Part shown: positions 18,048 through 26,817 of the stretch, one piece after another
Position numbering within the stretch: position 1 is the first letter of the stretch
How the letters are laid out: the number at the start of each line of letters is the position of its first letter
Assembly (NCBI GenBank): GCA_963697285.1
Contig: CAVONI010000015.1
Span: 1-64,000, forward strand
Source: JAEUQQ01 sp963697285
GTDB lineage: Bacteria; Acidobacteriota; Vicinamibacteria; Vicinamibacterales; JAFNAJ01
Direction: 5' to 3'
Length of the DNA stretch: 64,000 nt
Position numbers and translations under genes: made by a program
Notes under the pieces: model-generated
Told to the model about the DNA's origin: nothing
What the model saw: only the letters and a program-made list of their open reading frames with translations
The model's database searches: none

Positions 18048-19335
18048 TTATCCTCCGAACTTGTGTGAGAAGTTGTACTTGAACGAGACCTGTACCTTGA
18101 CGCCGTCCGAGCTGAAGCCGTCCGAGAAGTTCTCGCGGCGGCCCCACTGCAGCTCGCCGCCGATCATCACGTTGGGCACGGGCGTGTAGAGGAGGTTGCC
18201 GAGCGCGTACTGCCCGGTCTTGAAGGCGTCGGGGGCCTGCCCGTTGGTGTTGTCGTTGTCCTGCCGCGAGTAGCCGATCGCGCTGCTCCACTTGTCGTTC
18301 CAGTTGTGGTCGAGGAAGGCGACGATGCCGACGATGGGCAGCGGCTTGCCGAGGATGGGCGTGCGCGTGTTCGAGAAGTTGTTCTGGATGCCGATGTCCA
18401 CCGGCGAGTCGTTCATGTAGTTCTGGATGCCCTCGCCGAACACCACCTGCAGGCGCAGGGTGCTGGCCTCGCCCGCCTTCAGGTTCGAGCTGAGGTTGAT
18501 GCCCCAGCCGGTCGCGTCGCCGGAGAGGTCGAACTGGTCGTCGAGCACGTCGTCCCACTTGATGTAGCGGAGCATGCCCGCGACCTCGACGTAGCCCCAC
18601 GCGCCGCCCTTCCGGTACTCACCGGACAAGTCGGGCAGCGGGAAGCGTCCCCGGATGTTCTGCAGCTCGATGCGGTCGGCGTAGACGCCCTGGTCGCCGC
18701 TGGCGCCCGGGCGCTCGAGGGCGAGGGTCAACCGCGTATCGCCCTTGATGGGCATCCAGCGGACCTGCACGTTGCGGAAGAACACCATGCCGGTCGGGCC
18801 CCAGTACTCGAGCGAGTTCGGGAACACGTCGATGTCCATGAACGGGCTCCAGGTACTGGCCCGCGCCAATGGCACCGAGCTCGCCGTACGCGTGACGCAG
18901 CCGGAACGTGGTCTGGCCCTGGTCGGCGCCGGTGCCGAACAGCTCGAACTCGAACTGGGTCTTCAGCTCGCCCATCGCGGTCGGCGTCGAGGTCCTGACG
19001 CCCAGCCGGCTCTGGCGGACGCCGGCGAACGTGCTGCCGTCCTTGCCGAACTGGTCCTCGAAGGCCGGCAGCCTGGTCACCCGCAGGGTGTCGGTCCAGT
19101 TGGGGTCGATCTGGGCGAAGTTCTGGCCCATGTCGAGCATCGCGAAGCCGTAGATCTCCATCGACGGCTTCGGCTGCTGCACCGGGGCCGCCGCCTGTGC
19201 CGGTGCTGCCGGCGGCGCCGGAGGCAGTGTCGTGTCCTGCGCCCGCGCAGCCGGCACGAGGCCGAGCAGGACCATCACCATCACCCACCACCCGCCCGCT
19301 CGTCGCCCGGGCGCCGTTGTTACGCAAGTACTCAT
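18048..19335 (-). CDS. DcaP-like trimeric porin (frameshifted at ~18855)
   Basis: About 428 residues. A signal peptide (cleavage after ARAQ), a Pro/Ala-rich linker and an outer-membrane barrel with DcaP-family marks: MEIYGFAMLDMGQNF, TTFRLRHAYGELG, GQTWSPFMDIDVFPNS. One extra base near 18855 breaks the frame; removing it gives AGQTWSPFMD as in relatives. The protein ends in Phe-Gly-Gly rather than a bare aromatic residue. DcaP-type porins pass small anions such as dicarboxylates or short peptides. It lies between an exported amidohydrolase and the exported glutaminase. AGGAGAAGGG precedes the ATG. Confidence 0.78.
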
Positions 19336-19350
19336 CAGACCCTTCTCCTC

Positions 19351-19430
19351 TCTTCTCTTGTCATCGACGCCCTTGGCGGCGCCTCACTTCTCTTCTTGTC
19401 ATCGACGCCGTCAGCGGCGCCTCACTTCAG
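19351..19430. repeat. 38-base direct duplication
   Basis: Two copies of a segment containing CTTGTCATCGACGCC (19357 and 19395) and GGCGGCGCCTCACTTC lie in tandem, period 38. They span the 86-base gap between the amidohydrolase and DcaP genes and include the amidohydrolase stop codon. Confidence 0.6.
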
Positions 19431-20540
19431 GTTGGCCTGCTCCCAGGCCCTCACCTTGCGTCGTGCCTCGTCGAACAGCCGTTCGTAGTTGCCCTTCCGG
19501 AACTTCTCACTCACCTCCGGAGTGAGCTTCGCGAACAACGGCGCGTAGAGGTCATAGACCTTCAGGTAGCTCGCCTTGCTGGGAGGCGCGACCTCGTCGG
19601 TGCCGAACAGGAAGCGGTCCGGGTACCGGTTGATCAGGTCGGCCGTCGCCTGCAGCGTCTCGGGCGTCGCCACGATGAACTTCGCGGTCTCGTCCCACGA
19701 CAGGTCGACGTAGAGGTTCGGCAGGCTGGCGAGCCCACGTTCCATGATGGCGAGCTGGTCCTTCACTGGCCGGACGACGCGGCCCAGACCCGCGTGCGCC
19801 CAGATGATCGTGGTGTTCGGATTGCGCTTGATCACGTCGCGCAACTGCGTCACCTGATACGGTTCCTGGTCGGGGCGCGGGAACGGCATGTCCACGTCGT
19901 TGTGCAGGATGACCAGCAGGCCCGCCTCCGCGCAGAACGCAAACACGCGGTCGAGCGCGGGGTTCAGCAGGCTCGCCGTCTCTCCGCTGATCTTCGAGGA
20001 GACGAACTCCTTGTGGATGGAGAACTCGCCGATCCCGGTGAACACGCCGGGGAAGGCCGTCAGCACGCGGCGGATGTGATCGGCCGCGTACATGTCAGCG
20101 GGGTTGAACCCGGTGATCATCGGATCGAGTCGCGCCTGCTGCTCCTTCGGCAGCGAGAGGTACTGCGTCGCGATGTAGGCGTCGGTGAACGAGTAGTAGT
20201 AGAGCGGCGCGTCGGTCTGCAGGTAGTACGTCGGCGCGAAGTCGCCCGTGTTGGCGTACGACCACTGCTGCTGGAGCGGGATGCCGAACACCGCGACTCG
20301 CCCCACCGTGTCGCCCATCATCTGCACGAAGTCGCGGAGTTGGAGACCCTGCTGCACGTAGTTCGTGAGGTGGAAGTGCGAGTCGTTGACCACGTACCCG
20401 GCCGTCGCCTCCTGGCGCGGGGCGGTGGCCGGCTGCGCGGCTGCAGGCGGGATCGAGACGACCGTCAGGGTGGCCATGGCGAGCGCGAGCATCACGGCGT
20501 GGTTCGACGAGCCACATGGGGCCTGGAGAGAACTGGTCAT
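19422..20540 (-). CDS. Exported amidohydrolase-family 2 protein
   Basis: 372 residues with a signal peptide (cleavage near AAAQP, about 36). NDSHFHLTNY carries the metal-binding His-x-His at the first strand of the TIM barrel, IIWAHAGLGR a further His and FGTDEV the late Asp, as in the amidohydrolase_2 (decarboxylase/lactonase-like) branch. The substrate is unknown. It starts behind GAGGAG, 26 bases after the DUF3011 porin stop, and is the second gene of the sigma-54-controlled operon porin, amidohydrolase, DcaP, glutaminase. Being exported, it probably processes what the porins let in. Confidence 0.78.
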   Translation of the reverse strand: MTSSLQAPCGSSNHAVMLALAMATLTVVSIPPAAAQPATAPRQEATAGYVVNDSHFHLTNYVQQGLQLRDFVQMMGDTVGRVAVFGIPLQQQWSYANTGDFAPTYYLQTDAPLYYYSFTDAYIATQYLSLPKEQQARLDPMITGFNPADMYAADHIRRVLTAFPGVFTGIGEFSIHKEFVSSKISGETASLLNPALDRVFAFCAEAGLLVILHNDVDMPFPRPDQEPYQVTQLRDVIKRNPNTTIIWAHAGLGRVVRPVKDQLAIMERGLASLPNLYVDLSWDETAKFIVATPETLQATADLINRYPDRFLFGTDEVAPPSKASYLKVYDLYAPLFAKLTPEVSEKFRKGNYERLFDEARRKVRAWEQANLK

Positions 20541-20566
20541 GACCCAAACTCCTCGGGGCGGTCGGA

Positions 20567-22111
20567 TCAGAAGAACAGCGAGAACGCGGTGGAGAACGTG
20601 GTGCCCTCCTGCCCGCCGACGTAGTAGCCGAACGTGCTGCTCACCGGTGAGCGGTTCACGTCCATCAACTGCAGGTTGAGCCGGTAGTTGCGAGACTTGA
20701 ACGGGTAGTAGTTCGCGCCCGCGAGGTACTCGGAGCTGTTCCCGAAGCCGCTCCGCTTGTCACCGTAGATCTGCGACGTGGCGCCGTAGAGTTCGACGAC
20801 TTTCTGCACCGGGAAGAAGGCTGCCTGGACCTGGAACCCCTTGTCGTGGATGCTCGACATCGGGAGCACGCCGTCGGCCTGGAATCCGTCGAGCCACCGG
20901 TTGTAGATCTCGGTCTGCAGGAAGATGCCGCGGAACTTCAGGCCTGCATCGAACGAGAGGATGCGGTAGTCCGTCCGGTTGACGGTGACACCGGGGGCGA
21001 GGGCACCGGTCTCGAACACGTTGACGCTGTCGGCCAGGCGGATGGTCGTGTTGTCGCTGCCGAAGCTCGCGTTCGTGAAGCGCTGCTCGGGGCTGCGCGT
21101 CGTCGAGATGCCGAAGCGCGTCGCGACCTTCTCGTGGTGCTCCCAGTCGCCATAGGCGCCACGCGGGCCGAACTCCTTCGTCGTCGGCATCCACCACACG
21201 GACGCCCCGGTCGTGTAGCTGCGATCGAGTTGCGTCGCCCTGACGCCGAGGGAGCTGTTGTTGTTCGTGAGCACGGCGGTGTACCAGAGCCCGGGGACGA
21301 CTTCTCCCGTCGCCCAGACGCCCGAGCCGAAGAACGGCCGGAAGAACTCGTCGGCCATCACGCGGTCGGGCGCGAGCCAGTAGGGATGCGACCCCATCAG
21401 CGAGCGGGTGCCGGGGTTGCCGTTGAGACCCGCGTAGAGGCTGAAGCGCCGGTGGAACTGGTAGCCGACCACGCCGAAGATCGCGCGCTGGTCGGTCGTG
21501 TTCACGGTCCACAGGGTGATGGCGTAGATGAGCCGAGGCGTCGCCAGCCACCCCTTGAGGAACACCATGATCCGGTGGGAGTAGATGTCGTTGCGCCCCT
21601 TGTAGGTGCGCTCGTTCTCGAGGTGGTCGGTGAACGTCCCCTCGGCAGGCGTCTGGTTCATGTAGCGCGCCAGGGCGTACGCGCTGATCGCCAGCTCACC
21701 GGCCTTGCTCCGCCCGATGAGGAAGCCCTGCCCGGGGTCGAACTCACCCCACGTCTCGATGGGCGTGTACGGCTCCGCCTGTGGACCTGCACCAGGCGCC
21801 ACCGTCCCTGACAGCGGTGCCGTCTGGAACTCACCGGCGCATCCGTCGGCCACCCAGACCCCGGTGTCGTCGTAGCCCCACGACTTGCCCAGCAGGCAGG
21901 CGGCCGCGCCTGTCGAGCGCACGAGCACGACGCCCCCCGACGTGTCGGCGTCACAGTGCGCGCGCGCCCCTGGCGCCGACGCACAGGTCACGAGCCCGGT
22001 CGGGGACGACGTGTCGGCGCCTGTCGTTGTGGGGGTCGCCGGCTGTGCCCACGCGGCTCCGGCGAGCGCGATCGATGCGACGAAACCGTACAGACTCGAG
22101 CGAAAACTCAC
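20567..22111 (-). CDS. Outer-membrane barrel with N-terminal DUF3011 domain
   Basis: 514 residues from the GTG at 22111, chosen because AGGAG lies seven bases upstream and the signal peptide starts at once (cleavage after AWAQ, about 23). Residues 39-95 form a DUF3011-like Cys-rich module (LVTCAS, SWGYDDTGVWVADGCAGEF) with three or four cysteines that may pair. The rest is a large barrel ending in LFF, related to porins of unknown substrate. DUF3011 is usually found alone or in small secreted proteins, so its fusion to a barrel is unusual. It is the first gene of the four-gene operon. Confidence 0.7.
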   Translation of the reverse strand: MSFRSSLYGFVASIALAGAAWAQPATPTTTGADTSSPTGLVTCASAPGARAHCDADTSGGVVLVRSTGAAACLLGKSWGYDDTGVWVADGCAGEFQTAPLSGTVAPGAGPQAEPYTPIETWGEFDPGQGFLIGRSKAGELAISAYALARYMNQTPAEGTFTDHLENERTYKGRNDIYSHRIMVFLKGWLATPRLIYAITLWTVNTTDQRAIFGVVGYQFHRRFSLYAGLNGNPGTRSLMGSHPYWLAPDRVMADEFFRPFFGSGVWATGEVVPGLWYTAVLTNNNSSLGVRATQLDRSYTTGASVWWMPTTKEFGPRGAYGDWEHHEKVATRFGISTTRSPEQRFTNASFGSDNTTIRLADSVNVFETGALAPGVTVNRTDYRILSFDAGLKFRGIFLQTEIYNRWLDGFQADGVLPMSSIHDKGFQVQAAFFPVQKVVELYGATSQIYGDKRSGFGNSSEYLAGANYYPFKSRNYRLNLQLMDVNRSPVSSTFGYYVGGQEGTTFSTAFSLFF

Positions 22112-22186
22112 GGGGATCTCCTGCGCCGATGCCGAGGGCCGCGAGTGGTCGCGCGGCAGCATTCTCGGTCGGACCCGGAAGAGCGT

Positions 22187-22202
22187 TGCAGACGAGGTGC
22201 CA
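22187..22202 (-). promoter_or_regulatory. Sigma-54 promoter of the porin-glutaminase operon
   Basis: On the minus strand TGGCACCTCGTCTGCA has the -24 TGGCAC and -12 TGCA elements with exact GG-N10-GC spacing. Start of transcription would be about 22176, giving a 64-base leader. A sigma-54 activator gene lies 0.8 kb away. Confidence 0.6.
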
Positions 22203-22270
22203 TGCGGGCCACGCGCCACAACACCATGTGTAAAGACGACTTGCGTGACATGCGGAACTCACGGTGCCAC

Positions 22271-22286
22271 GGCACGGCTCCGTGCC
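22271..22286. promoter_or_regulatory. Palindrome GGCACGG-CT-CCGTGCC, possible enhancer site
   Basis: A perfect 7+7 inverted repeat centred about 102 bases upstream of the predicted sigma-54 start, the usual distance for an activator binding site. Confidence 0.45.
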
Positions 22287-22390
22287 ATCGGAGCGCCTCC
22301 GAAATATCGGATACCCATCGCCTTGATACTTGCTGTGACGTCGCGGTCAACAGCAGTGCACGTCGGAGGCGACGGTCTTGCGACGTCGAG

Positions 22391-22735
22391 TCAGTCGAGG
22401 GGTTGGCCCCTGGCGCACTCCGCGTACTCGAGACCGCGCGGGCCTTCTGGCAAGAGGAACTCGATGGTGGGCGGCTCGCTCGACCGCTCGATGAGGGATG
22501 CGAGCCACGTGAAACGCTCGGACCGCAGCTCCTGCCTGAGCGCCTCCTCCTCGGCCCACTCCTCGACGAGGCAGATGCTCACGCCGCTTGTGACCTCTGC
22601 GGCGACCGAGCAGGTCTGGCAGCCGCGCTGCTGTCGTGCGCCGAGCATGATCTGGTGCAGCGCGCTCGTGATCGCGTGAGACTCGCCTTCCGGGACCTTC
22701 CAGCGGACGGTCATCCTGACGATGGTCGAAGGCAT
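22391..22735 (-). CDS. Antibiotic biosynthesis monooxygenase (ABM) domain protein
   Basis: 114 residues, a single dimeric ferredoxin-like ABM fold. MTVRWKVPEGESHAITSALH, GCQTCSVAAEV and ICLVEEWAEEEALRQEL match the quinol-monooxygenase-like branch; such proteins oxidise quinones or aromatic compounds without a cofactor. The start used is the ATG at 22735. It lies between the sigma-54 activator (divergent) and the porin operon (same strand), and has its own sigma-54-like site at 22792. It probably belongs to the same regulon. Confidence 0.75.
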   Translation of the reverse strand: MPSTIVRMTVRWKVPEGESHAITSALHQIMLGARQQRGCQTCSVAAEVTSGVSICLVEEWAEEEALRQELRSERFTWLASLIERSSEPPTIEFLLPEGPRGLEYAECARGQPLD

Positions 22736-22791
22736 GGCATGTGCTCCACGGTCGCGGCCACAACGACGCCGACACCGGCTCGAGCCGGCCA

Positions 22792-22807
22792 CTGCACGCT
22801 GAATGCC
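22792..22807 (-). promoter_or_regulatory. Possible sigma-54 promoter of the ABM gene
   Basis: On the minus strand TGGCATTCAGCGTGCA keeps GG-N10-GC, but the -12 element is GTGCA rather than TTGCA. It lies 57 bases before the ATG. Confidence 0.4.
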
Positions 22808-22963
22808 AGTGCCACGCCGCCCTCGGTGGTTCCTGCAACCTCGGTCCAGCAACGATCTCCGGGGTTCAGCCCGGATTCGGAGAGCCACGGCCTGGCCGAC
22901 CGGCTCCGGAGCCTCGGAGGTTCTCCGACATGTCGGACGTCGGTTCCCACGGTAGAACTCGGG

Positions 22964-22969
22964 TAAGAT
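22964..22969 (+). promoter_or_regulatory. TAAGAT -10 box before the activator gene
   Basis: TAAGAT ends 11 bases before the GTG at 22981. The leader would be only a few bases, as at other genes in the window. Confidence 0.4.
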
Positions 22970-22980
22970 GCCCCGGGCCC

Positions 22981-24906
22981 GTGCCTCACGACGAACTGCT
23001 CCGCCTCGCATTCGCGGCCTCGGCCACCGGTCTGCTCGTGGTCGATGCCGAGCGCCGCATCCGGATCGCCAACCCCGCGGCCGAGGCATTGCTCGGTTCC
23101 GGACCGCGAGAACTCGAAGGCGCCGACGCGGCTGCACTCATCCCCGATTTACCGTCTCCTGGTCCGGCCTGTCAGGCAGCGACGGTGGAGCAGGTGGGCT
23201 CGCTCAGGCGACTGGAGTTGCCGCGCCGGCATGGCGGCACGGTGTCGGTGGAAGTGGCCCTGTCGGTCGCCAGCCTTGGGGCCGAGAGCCTCCTCGTCGT
23301 GTCGATCTGCGCTGCCGCCGCCGACATCTCCTTCCATGTGCGCGCGCAGCGCAGCGCGGCATTCGAGCGCGTCATGGCCGACATCGCCGCGAGCTTCGTC
23401 AACGTCCCGGCCGATCAGGTGGACGCGCGGATCGTCGACGGCCTGCACCAGACCGCACGGGTGCTCGGCGCGGAACGGTGCGTGCTGTGGCAGCCAGCCG
23501 ACGACACCGCATCCGGCGACTTCATCGCCACGCACTACTGGACCGACGACACGTGGCCGTTGACGGCGTCTCCGGCGAGCGTGACGGCGGCGCAGCATTT
23601 CCCGTGGCTCTTTTCCGCCCTGCGGCAGGGCAAGATCATGTCGTTCGATTGCATCGACCAGATCCCGTCAGAGACCGACCGGGCGAGCTTCGCCCGCTTC
23701 GGGACACGGGCGCACTTGTCGGTGCCGCTCCTGGCCGAGGGACGGCGCGGACTCCTGGTCCTCGGTGCCAGCCGGGAGACGCACTGGGATCCGTATGCCG
23801 TCGAGTGGCTCCCGTTCCTGGGGACGACCTTCTCCAACGCCATCGCGCTGCGGAAGTCTCGCCTGGCGCTCGACGCGGCACTCGTCGAACTGCAGCGCGT
23901 CCGAGACCGGCTGCAGGTCGAGAATGTCCAATTGCGAAACGAGGTGAAGGCGCTCAGGTTGCCCCGCCGGATCGTCACCGACAGCGCCGTGGCGCAGCAG
24001 GTGGTCGCGCAGGTGGAGCAGGTGGCCCCGATGCCCGTCACGGTGCTGTTGCTAGGAGAGACCGGCTCGGGAAAGGAGGTCTTCGCCGAGGCCATCCACG
24101 AGCTCAGCCCGCGTCGCCAGAAGCCCATGGTGCGGGTGAACTGCGCGGCGATCCCGAGCGCGCTGATCGAGAGCGAGTTGTTCGGACGGGAACGCGGCGC
24201 CTACACGGGCGCACTCGCCCGGCAGCTCGGGCGGTTCGAGGTCGCCGACGGCTCAACGATTTTCCTCGATGAAATCGGCGACCTGCCGCCCGATACGCAG
24301 GTGAAGCTGCTGCGCGTCCTCGAGGAGCGCGTGGTCGAGCGGCTCGGCAACCCTCAGCCCATCAAGGTCAACGTGCGCGTCATCGCGGCCACGCACATCG
24401 ACCTCGAGAAGGCGGTCGCGGCGGGGCGATTCCGCGAAGACCTCTACTACCGGCTGAACGTCTTTCCGGTCCGTATCCCACCGCTCAGGGAACGGTCGGA
24501 GGACATCCCGGCCCTCGTGTGGGCCTTCGTCAACGAGTTCAGCACGGCCTTCGGCAAGCACGTCGAGTCGATCTCGAAGGAGAGCCTCCAGGCGCTCCAG
24601 GCGTACTCGTGGCCCGGCAACGTGCGCGAACTGCGCAACGTGATCGAGCGTGCGCTCGTGATCGCGAACGGACCGCACCTGGTGATCGACCTGCCGAAGC
24701 CCAACCCTGTCTCGCGTCGTCGAAGCCTGAAACTCGTCGAAATCGAAGTGGATCACATCCTGGCGGTGCTCGAGTCGACCGGCTGGCGCATCCGCGGCGC
24801 CGGCGGCGCGGCAGAACTGCTCGGCATGAAGCCGACGACGCTCGAGAGCCGGATGGCCAGGCTGGGCATCGCACGACACGGGCGCACGTCGGGCGCTGCC
24901 TCGTAG
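22981..24906 (+). CDS. PAS-GAF sigma-54-dependent activator
   Basis: 641 residues from the GTG at 22981, preferred over the ATG at 22930 because of the -10 box between them. PAS (about 5-110), GAF (about 120-300), AAA+ sigma-54 interaction domain with Walker A GETGSGKE (about 359), GAYTGA in place of GAFTGA (about 406-411) and Walker B IFLDEIGDLP (about 427), then a Fis-type helix-turn-helix (AAELLGMKPTTLESRMARLG). There is no receiver, so it probably senses a ligand directly. The Phe-to-Tyr change in the sigma-54 contact loop is conservative. Likely targets are the two sigma-54 sites just upstream, for the porin operon and the ABM gene. Confidence 0.88.
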   Translation: MPHDELLRLAFAASATGLLVVDAERRIRIANPAAEALLGSGPRELEGADAAALIPDLPSPGPACQAATVEQVGSLRRLELPRRHGGTVSVEVALSVASLGAESLLVVSICAAAADISFHVRAQRSAAFERVMADIAASFVNVPADQVDARIVDGLHQTARVLGAERCVLWQPADDTASGDFIATHYWTDDTWPLTASPASVTAAQHFPWLFSALRQGKIMSFDCIDQIPSETDRASFARFGTRAHLSVPLLAEGRRGLLVLGASRETHWDPYAVEWLPFLGTTFSNAIALRKSRLALDAALVELQRVRDRLQVENVQLRNEVKALRLPRRIVTDSAVAQQVVAQVEQVAPMPVTVLLLGETGSGKEVFAEAIHELSPRRQKPMVRVNCAAIPSALIESELFGRERGAYTGALARQLGRFEVADGSTIFLDEIGDLPPDTQVKLLRVLEERVVERLGNPQPIKVNVRVIAATHIDLEKAVAAGRFREDLYYRLNVFPVRIPPLRERSEDIPALVWAFVNEFSTAFGKHVESISKESLQALQAYSWPGNVRELRNVIERALVIANGPHLVIDLPKPNPVSRRRSLKLVEIEVDHILAVLESTGWRIRGAGGAAELLGMKPTTLESRMARLGIARHGRTSGAAS

Positions 24907-24941
24907 CCGATGATCAGCCACTGTCAGCGAGCATTCGCGAC

Positions 24942-25877
24942 GTGAGCGCCGACGCCCTCATTGCCGTGGTCGTCCCGTTGATCGTGGTTGCCGCCATGAC
25001 GGCCGTTGGGCTGGAACTGCGGTTCCGCGACTTCACCCTCCTGGCGCGCACGCCTGGTCTCGTGTTGGCCGGGCTGTGCCTGCCGCCGCTCCTGCTCCCG
25101 TTCGTCGCCGTTGGGCTGATCGCGTTCTTCGCGCCCCCGCCTGCCGTGGCCGTGGGGCTGCTGTTGGTGGCGGCGTGCCCGGTCGGGGGGGTCTCCAGCA
25201 CCTTCGCGTACCTGGCTGGTGCCTCCACCTCGCTGTCGGTCACGCTCACCGCGCTGTCGTGTCTGCTCGCCACCGTGTCGATTCCGATGCTCGACCTGGT
25301 CTACGGCAGCATCCTGCAGCAGTCACTCGGCTTGCAGGTGCCCCTGGGCCCGCTCCTGGCGCAGTTGGTCGCGGCGGTGGTGGCGCCGGTCACGGTGGGG
25401 ATGGCCATTCGCAAGCGGTGGCCCGCGGTGGCGGAGCGGTACCGGGGCAGGATGCGGCAGCTGGCGTTCGCGGCATTGTTCCTGCTGCTGGTGCTGACCG
25501 TGGCGGCAGACGTACCGGGGTTTCTGGCGATGCTACCGGCCTGTGTGCCAATCGCGGCCGCATTCGTGGTGGTGTCGTTCGCCATTGGCGCCGCCGCCGG
25601 TCAACTGGTGACCCGCGACCCGCGCGCGCGTGCCACCCTCGCCATCGAGTTCGCGACCCGCAATGTCGCCATTGCCACGACGATCGCGGTGGCCGTGCTC
25701 GGCCGCGTCGAGTACGCGACGTTCGCGACGGCGTACTTTCTGACCGAGGTGCCGGTGATGATGCTCGGCGTCGTGCTGATCCGACGGATCCTCGACCCTC
25801 GCCGCACCACGGAGGGGACTGCCTCGCACCGCACGGAAGCGAGTCGTCGCGATCCAGCCAGCAACGTCCGCGTGTGA
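24942..25877 (+). CDS. Second BASS-family transporter
   Basis: 311 residues from a GTG, with about ten membrane helices. CPVGGVSSTFAYLAGAS and EFATRNVAIATTIAVA are the two family crossover motifs. It differs clearly from the BASS gene at 13.3 kb. It begins 35 bases after the activator stop on the same strand, so it may be co-transcribed with it and could import the effector. The C-terminal tail of about 20 residues is polar and basic. The substrate is unknown. Confidence 0.72.
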   Translation: MSADALIAVVVPLIVVAAMTAVGLELRFRDFTLLARTPGLVLAGLCLPPLLLPFVAVGLIAFFAPPPAVAVGLLLVAACPVGGVSSTFAYLAGASTSLSVTLTALSCLLATVSIPMLDLVYGSILQQSLGLQVPLGPLLAQLVAAVVAPVTVGMAIRKRWPAVAERYRGRMRQLAFAALFLLLVLTVAADVPGFLAMLPACVPIAAAFVVVSFAIGAAAGQLVTRDPRARATLAIEFATRNVAIATTIAVAVLGRVEYATFATAYFLTEVPVMMLGVVLIRRILDPRRTTEGTASHRTEASRRDPASNVRV

Positions 25878-25966
25878 CGTTTCCGCATATCGCCGCCGGC
25901 CCCTCCATCGGTATGATGCGTGGGCCGCGCTTCACGGCGGCCGATGCATTCCGGGAGAGGACCATC

Positions 25967-26668
25967 ATGTTCAGGGCTACAGCGTCGTTCGTCATCATGC
26001 TGCTACTCGGCGCCACGCCGGCATTTGCACAGGCCGGCAAGGCGTTCGACGTGCACATCGGCGGCGGCTACACCTTCACCGGCGGTGAAGTGCGCAAGCA
26101 CCTCGGCGACGGCTTCAACGTCAACGTCGGCTTCACCTTCAACGTCAGCGAGAAGGTCGGCCTGCAGGCCGAGTATGGCTACAACGATCTGGGCGACAAG
26201 AGCATCAAGGTTCCGGTCAGCATCGCTCCGGGTGCCCCGGGAGGGGTGGACACGCCCTTCGACGCGAGCATGAAGATGCAGTACGGCAACGTCAACGTCG
26301 TCTTCAAGCCCATGCCGGGCGGACGCGTGTCGCCTTACCTGATCGCCGGGCTGGGCTTGTACTACCGGCCAGTCAAGATCACGTCGCCGGGCGTGGGCTA
26401 CGTGCCGGGCTACTGCGATCCCTGGTGGTACGTGTGCTATCCGGGCGGATGGATCCCGGTCGAGAACGTCGTCGGCGAGCGCAGTTCCACCGACTTCGGC
26501 ATGGACGTGGGCGGTGGGATCAACATCGGCTCGAGCGACGGCGTGCGCTTCTACATCGAGGCCCGCTACCACTTCATCTGGGGACCCGAAGTGGCGACGT
26601 CGTTCAGCACCACCACGAGGAAGGCCAACGGGCAGTTCCTGCCGATCACGCTCGGCGTGCGTTTCTGA
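25967..26668 (+). CDS. Small outer-membrane beta-barrel protein
   Basis: 233 residues with a signal peptide (cleavage after AFAQA, about 23) and an OmpA/OmpW-like eight-stranded barrel ending in LGVRF, the usual terminal Phe. A loop with CDPWWYVCYPGGW holds two cysteines eight residues apart that may form a disulfide outside the cell. GGAGAGGA lies upstream of the ATG and TATGAT at 25912 could be the -10 box. Its function is not known. Confidence 0.68.
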   Translation: MFRATASFVIMLLLGATPAFAQAGKAFDVHIGGGYTFTGGEVRKHLGDGFNVNVGFTFNVSEKVGLQAEYGYNDLGDKSIKVPVSIAPGAPGGVDTPFDASMKMQYGNVNVVFKPMPGGRVSPYLIAGLGLYYRPVKITSPGVGYVPGYCDPWWYVCYPGGWIPVENVVGERSSTDFGMDVGGGINIGSSDGVRFYIEARYHFIWGPEVATSFSTTTRKANGQFLPITLGVRF

Positions 26669-26817
26669 CCGGCAGTATGGATGTACGACATCGGCCGCCG
26701 GAGGACCTCATCCGCCGGCGGCCTGCTTCCGCATGTGGGAACCTGCCAGGGCGCGCTCGTGTCCGGGCCTGAACGGTCGCCCCGCGACCCGACACAGACA
26801 GTGAAAGACACGCGGCC

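Noticed and set aside
22832..22847. Sigma-54-like TGGACCGAGGTTGCAG on the minus strand
   Set aside because: Spacing is GG-N9-GC, one base short, and TGGAC is a weak -24 element.
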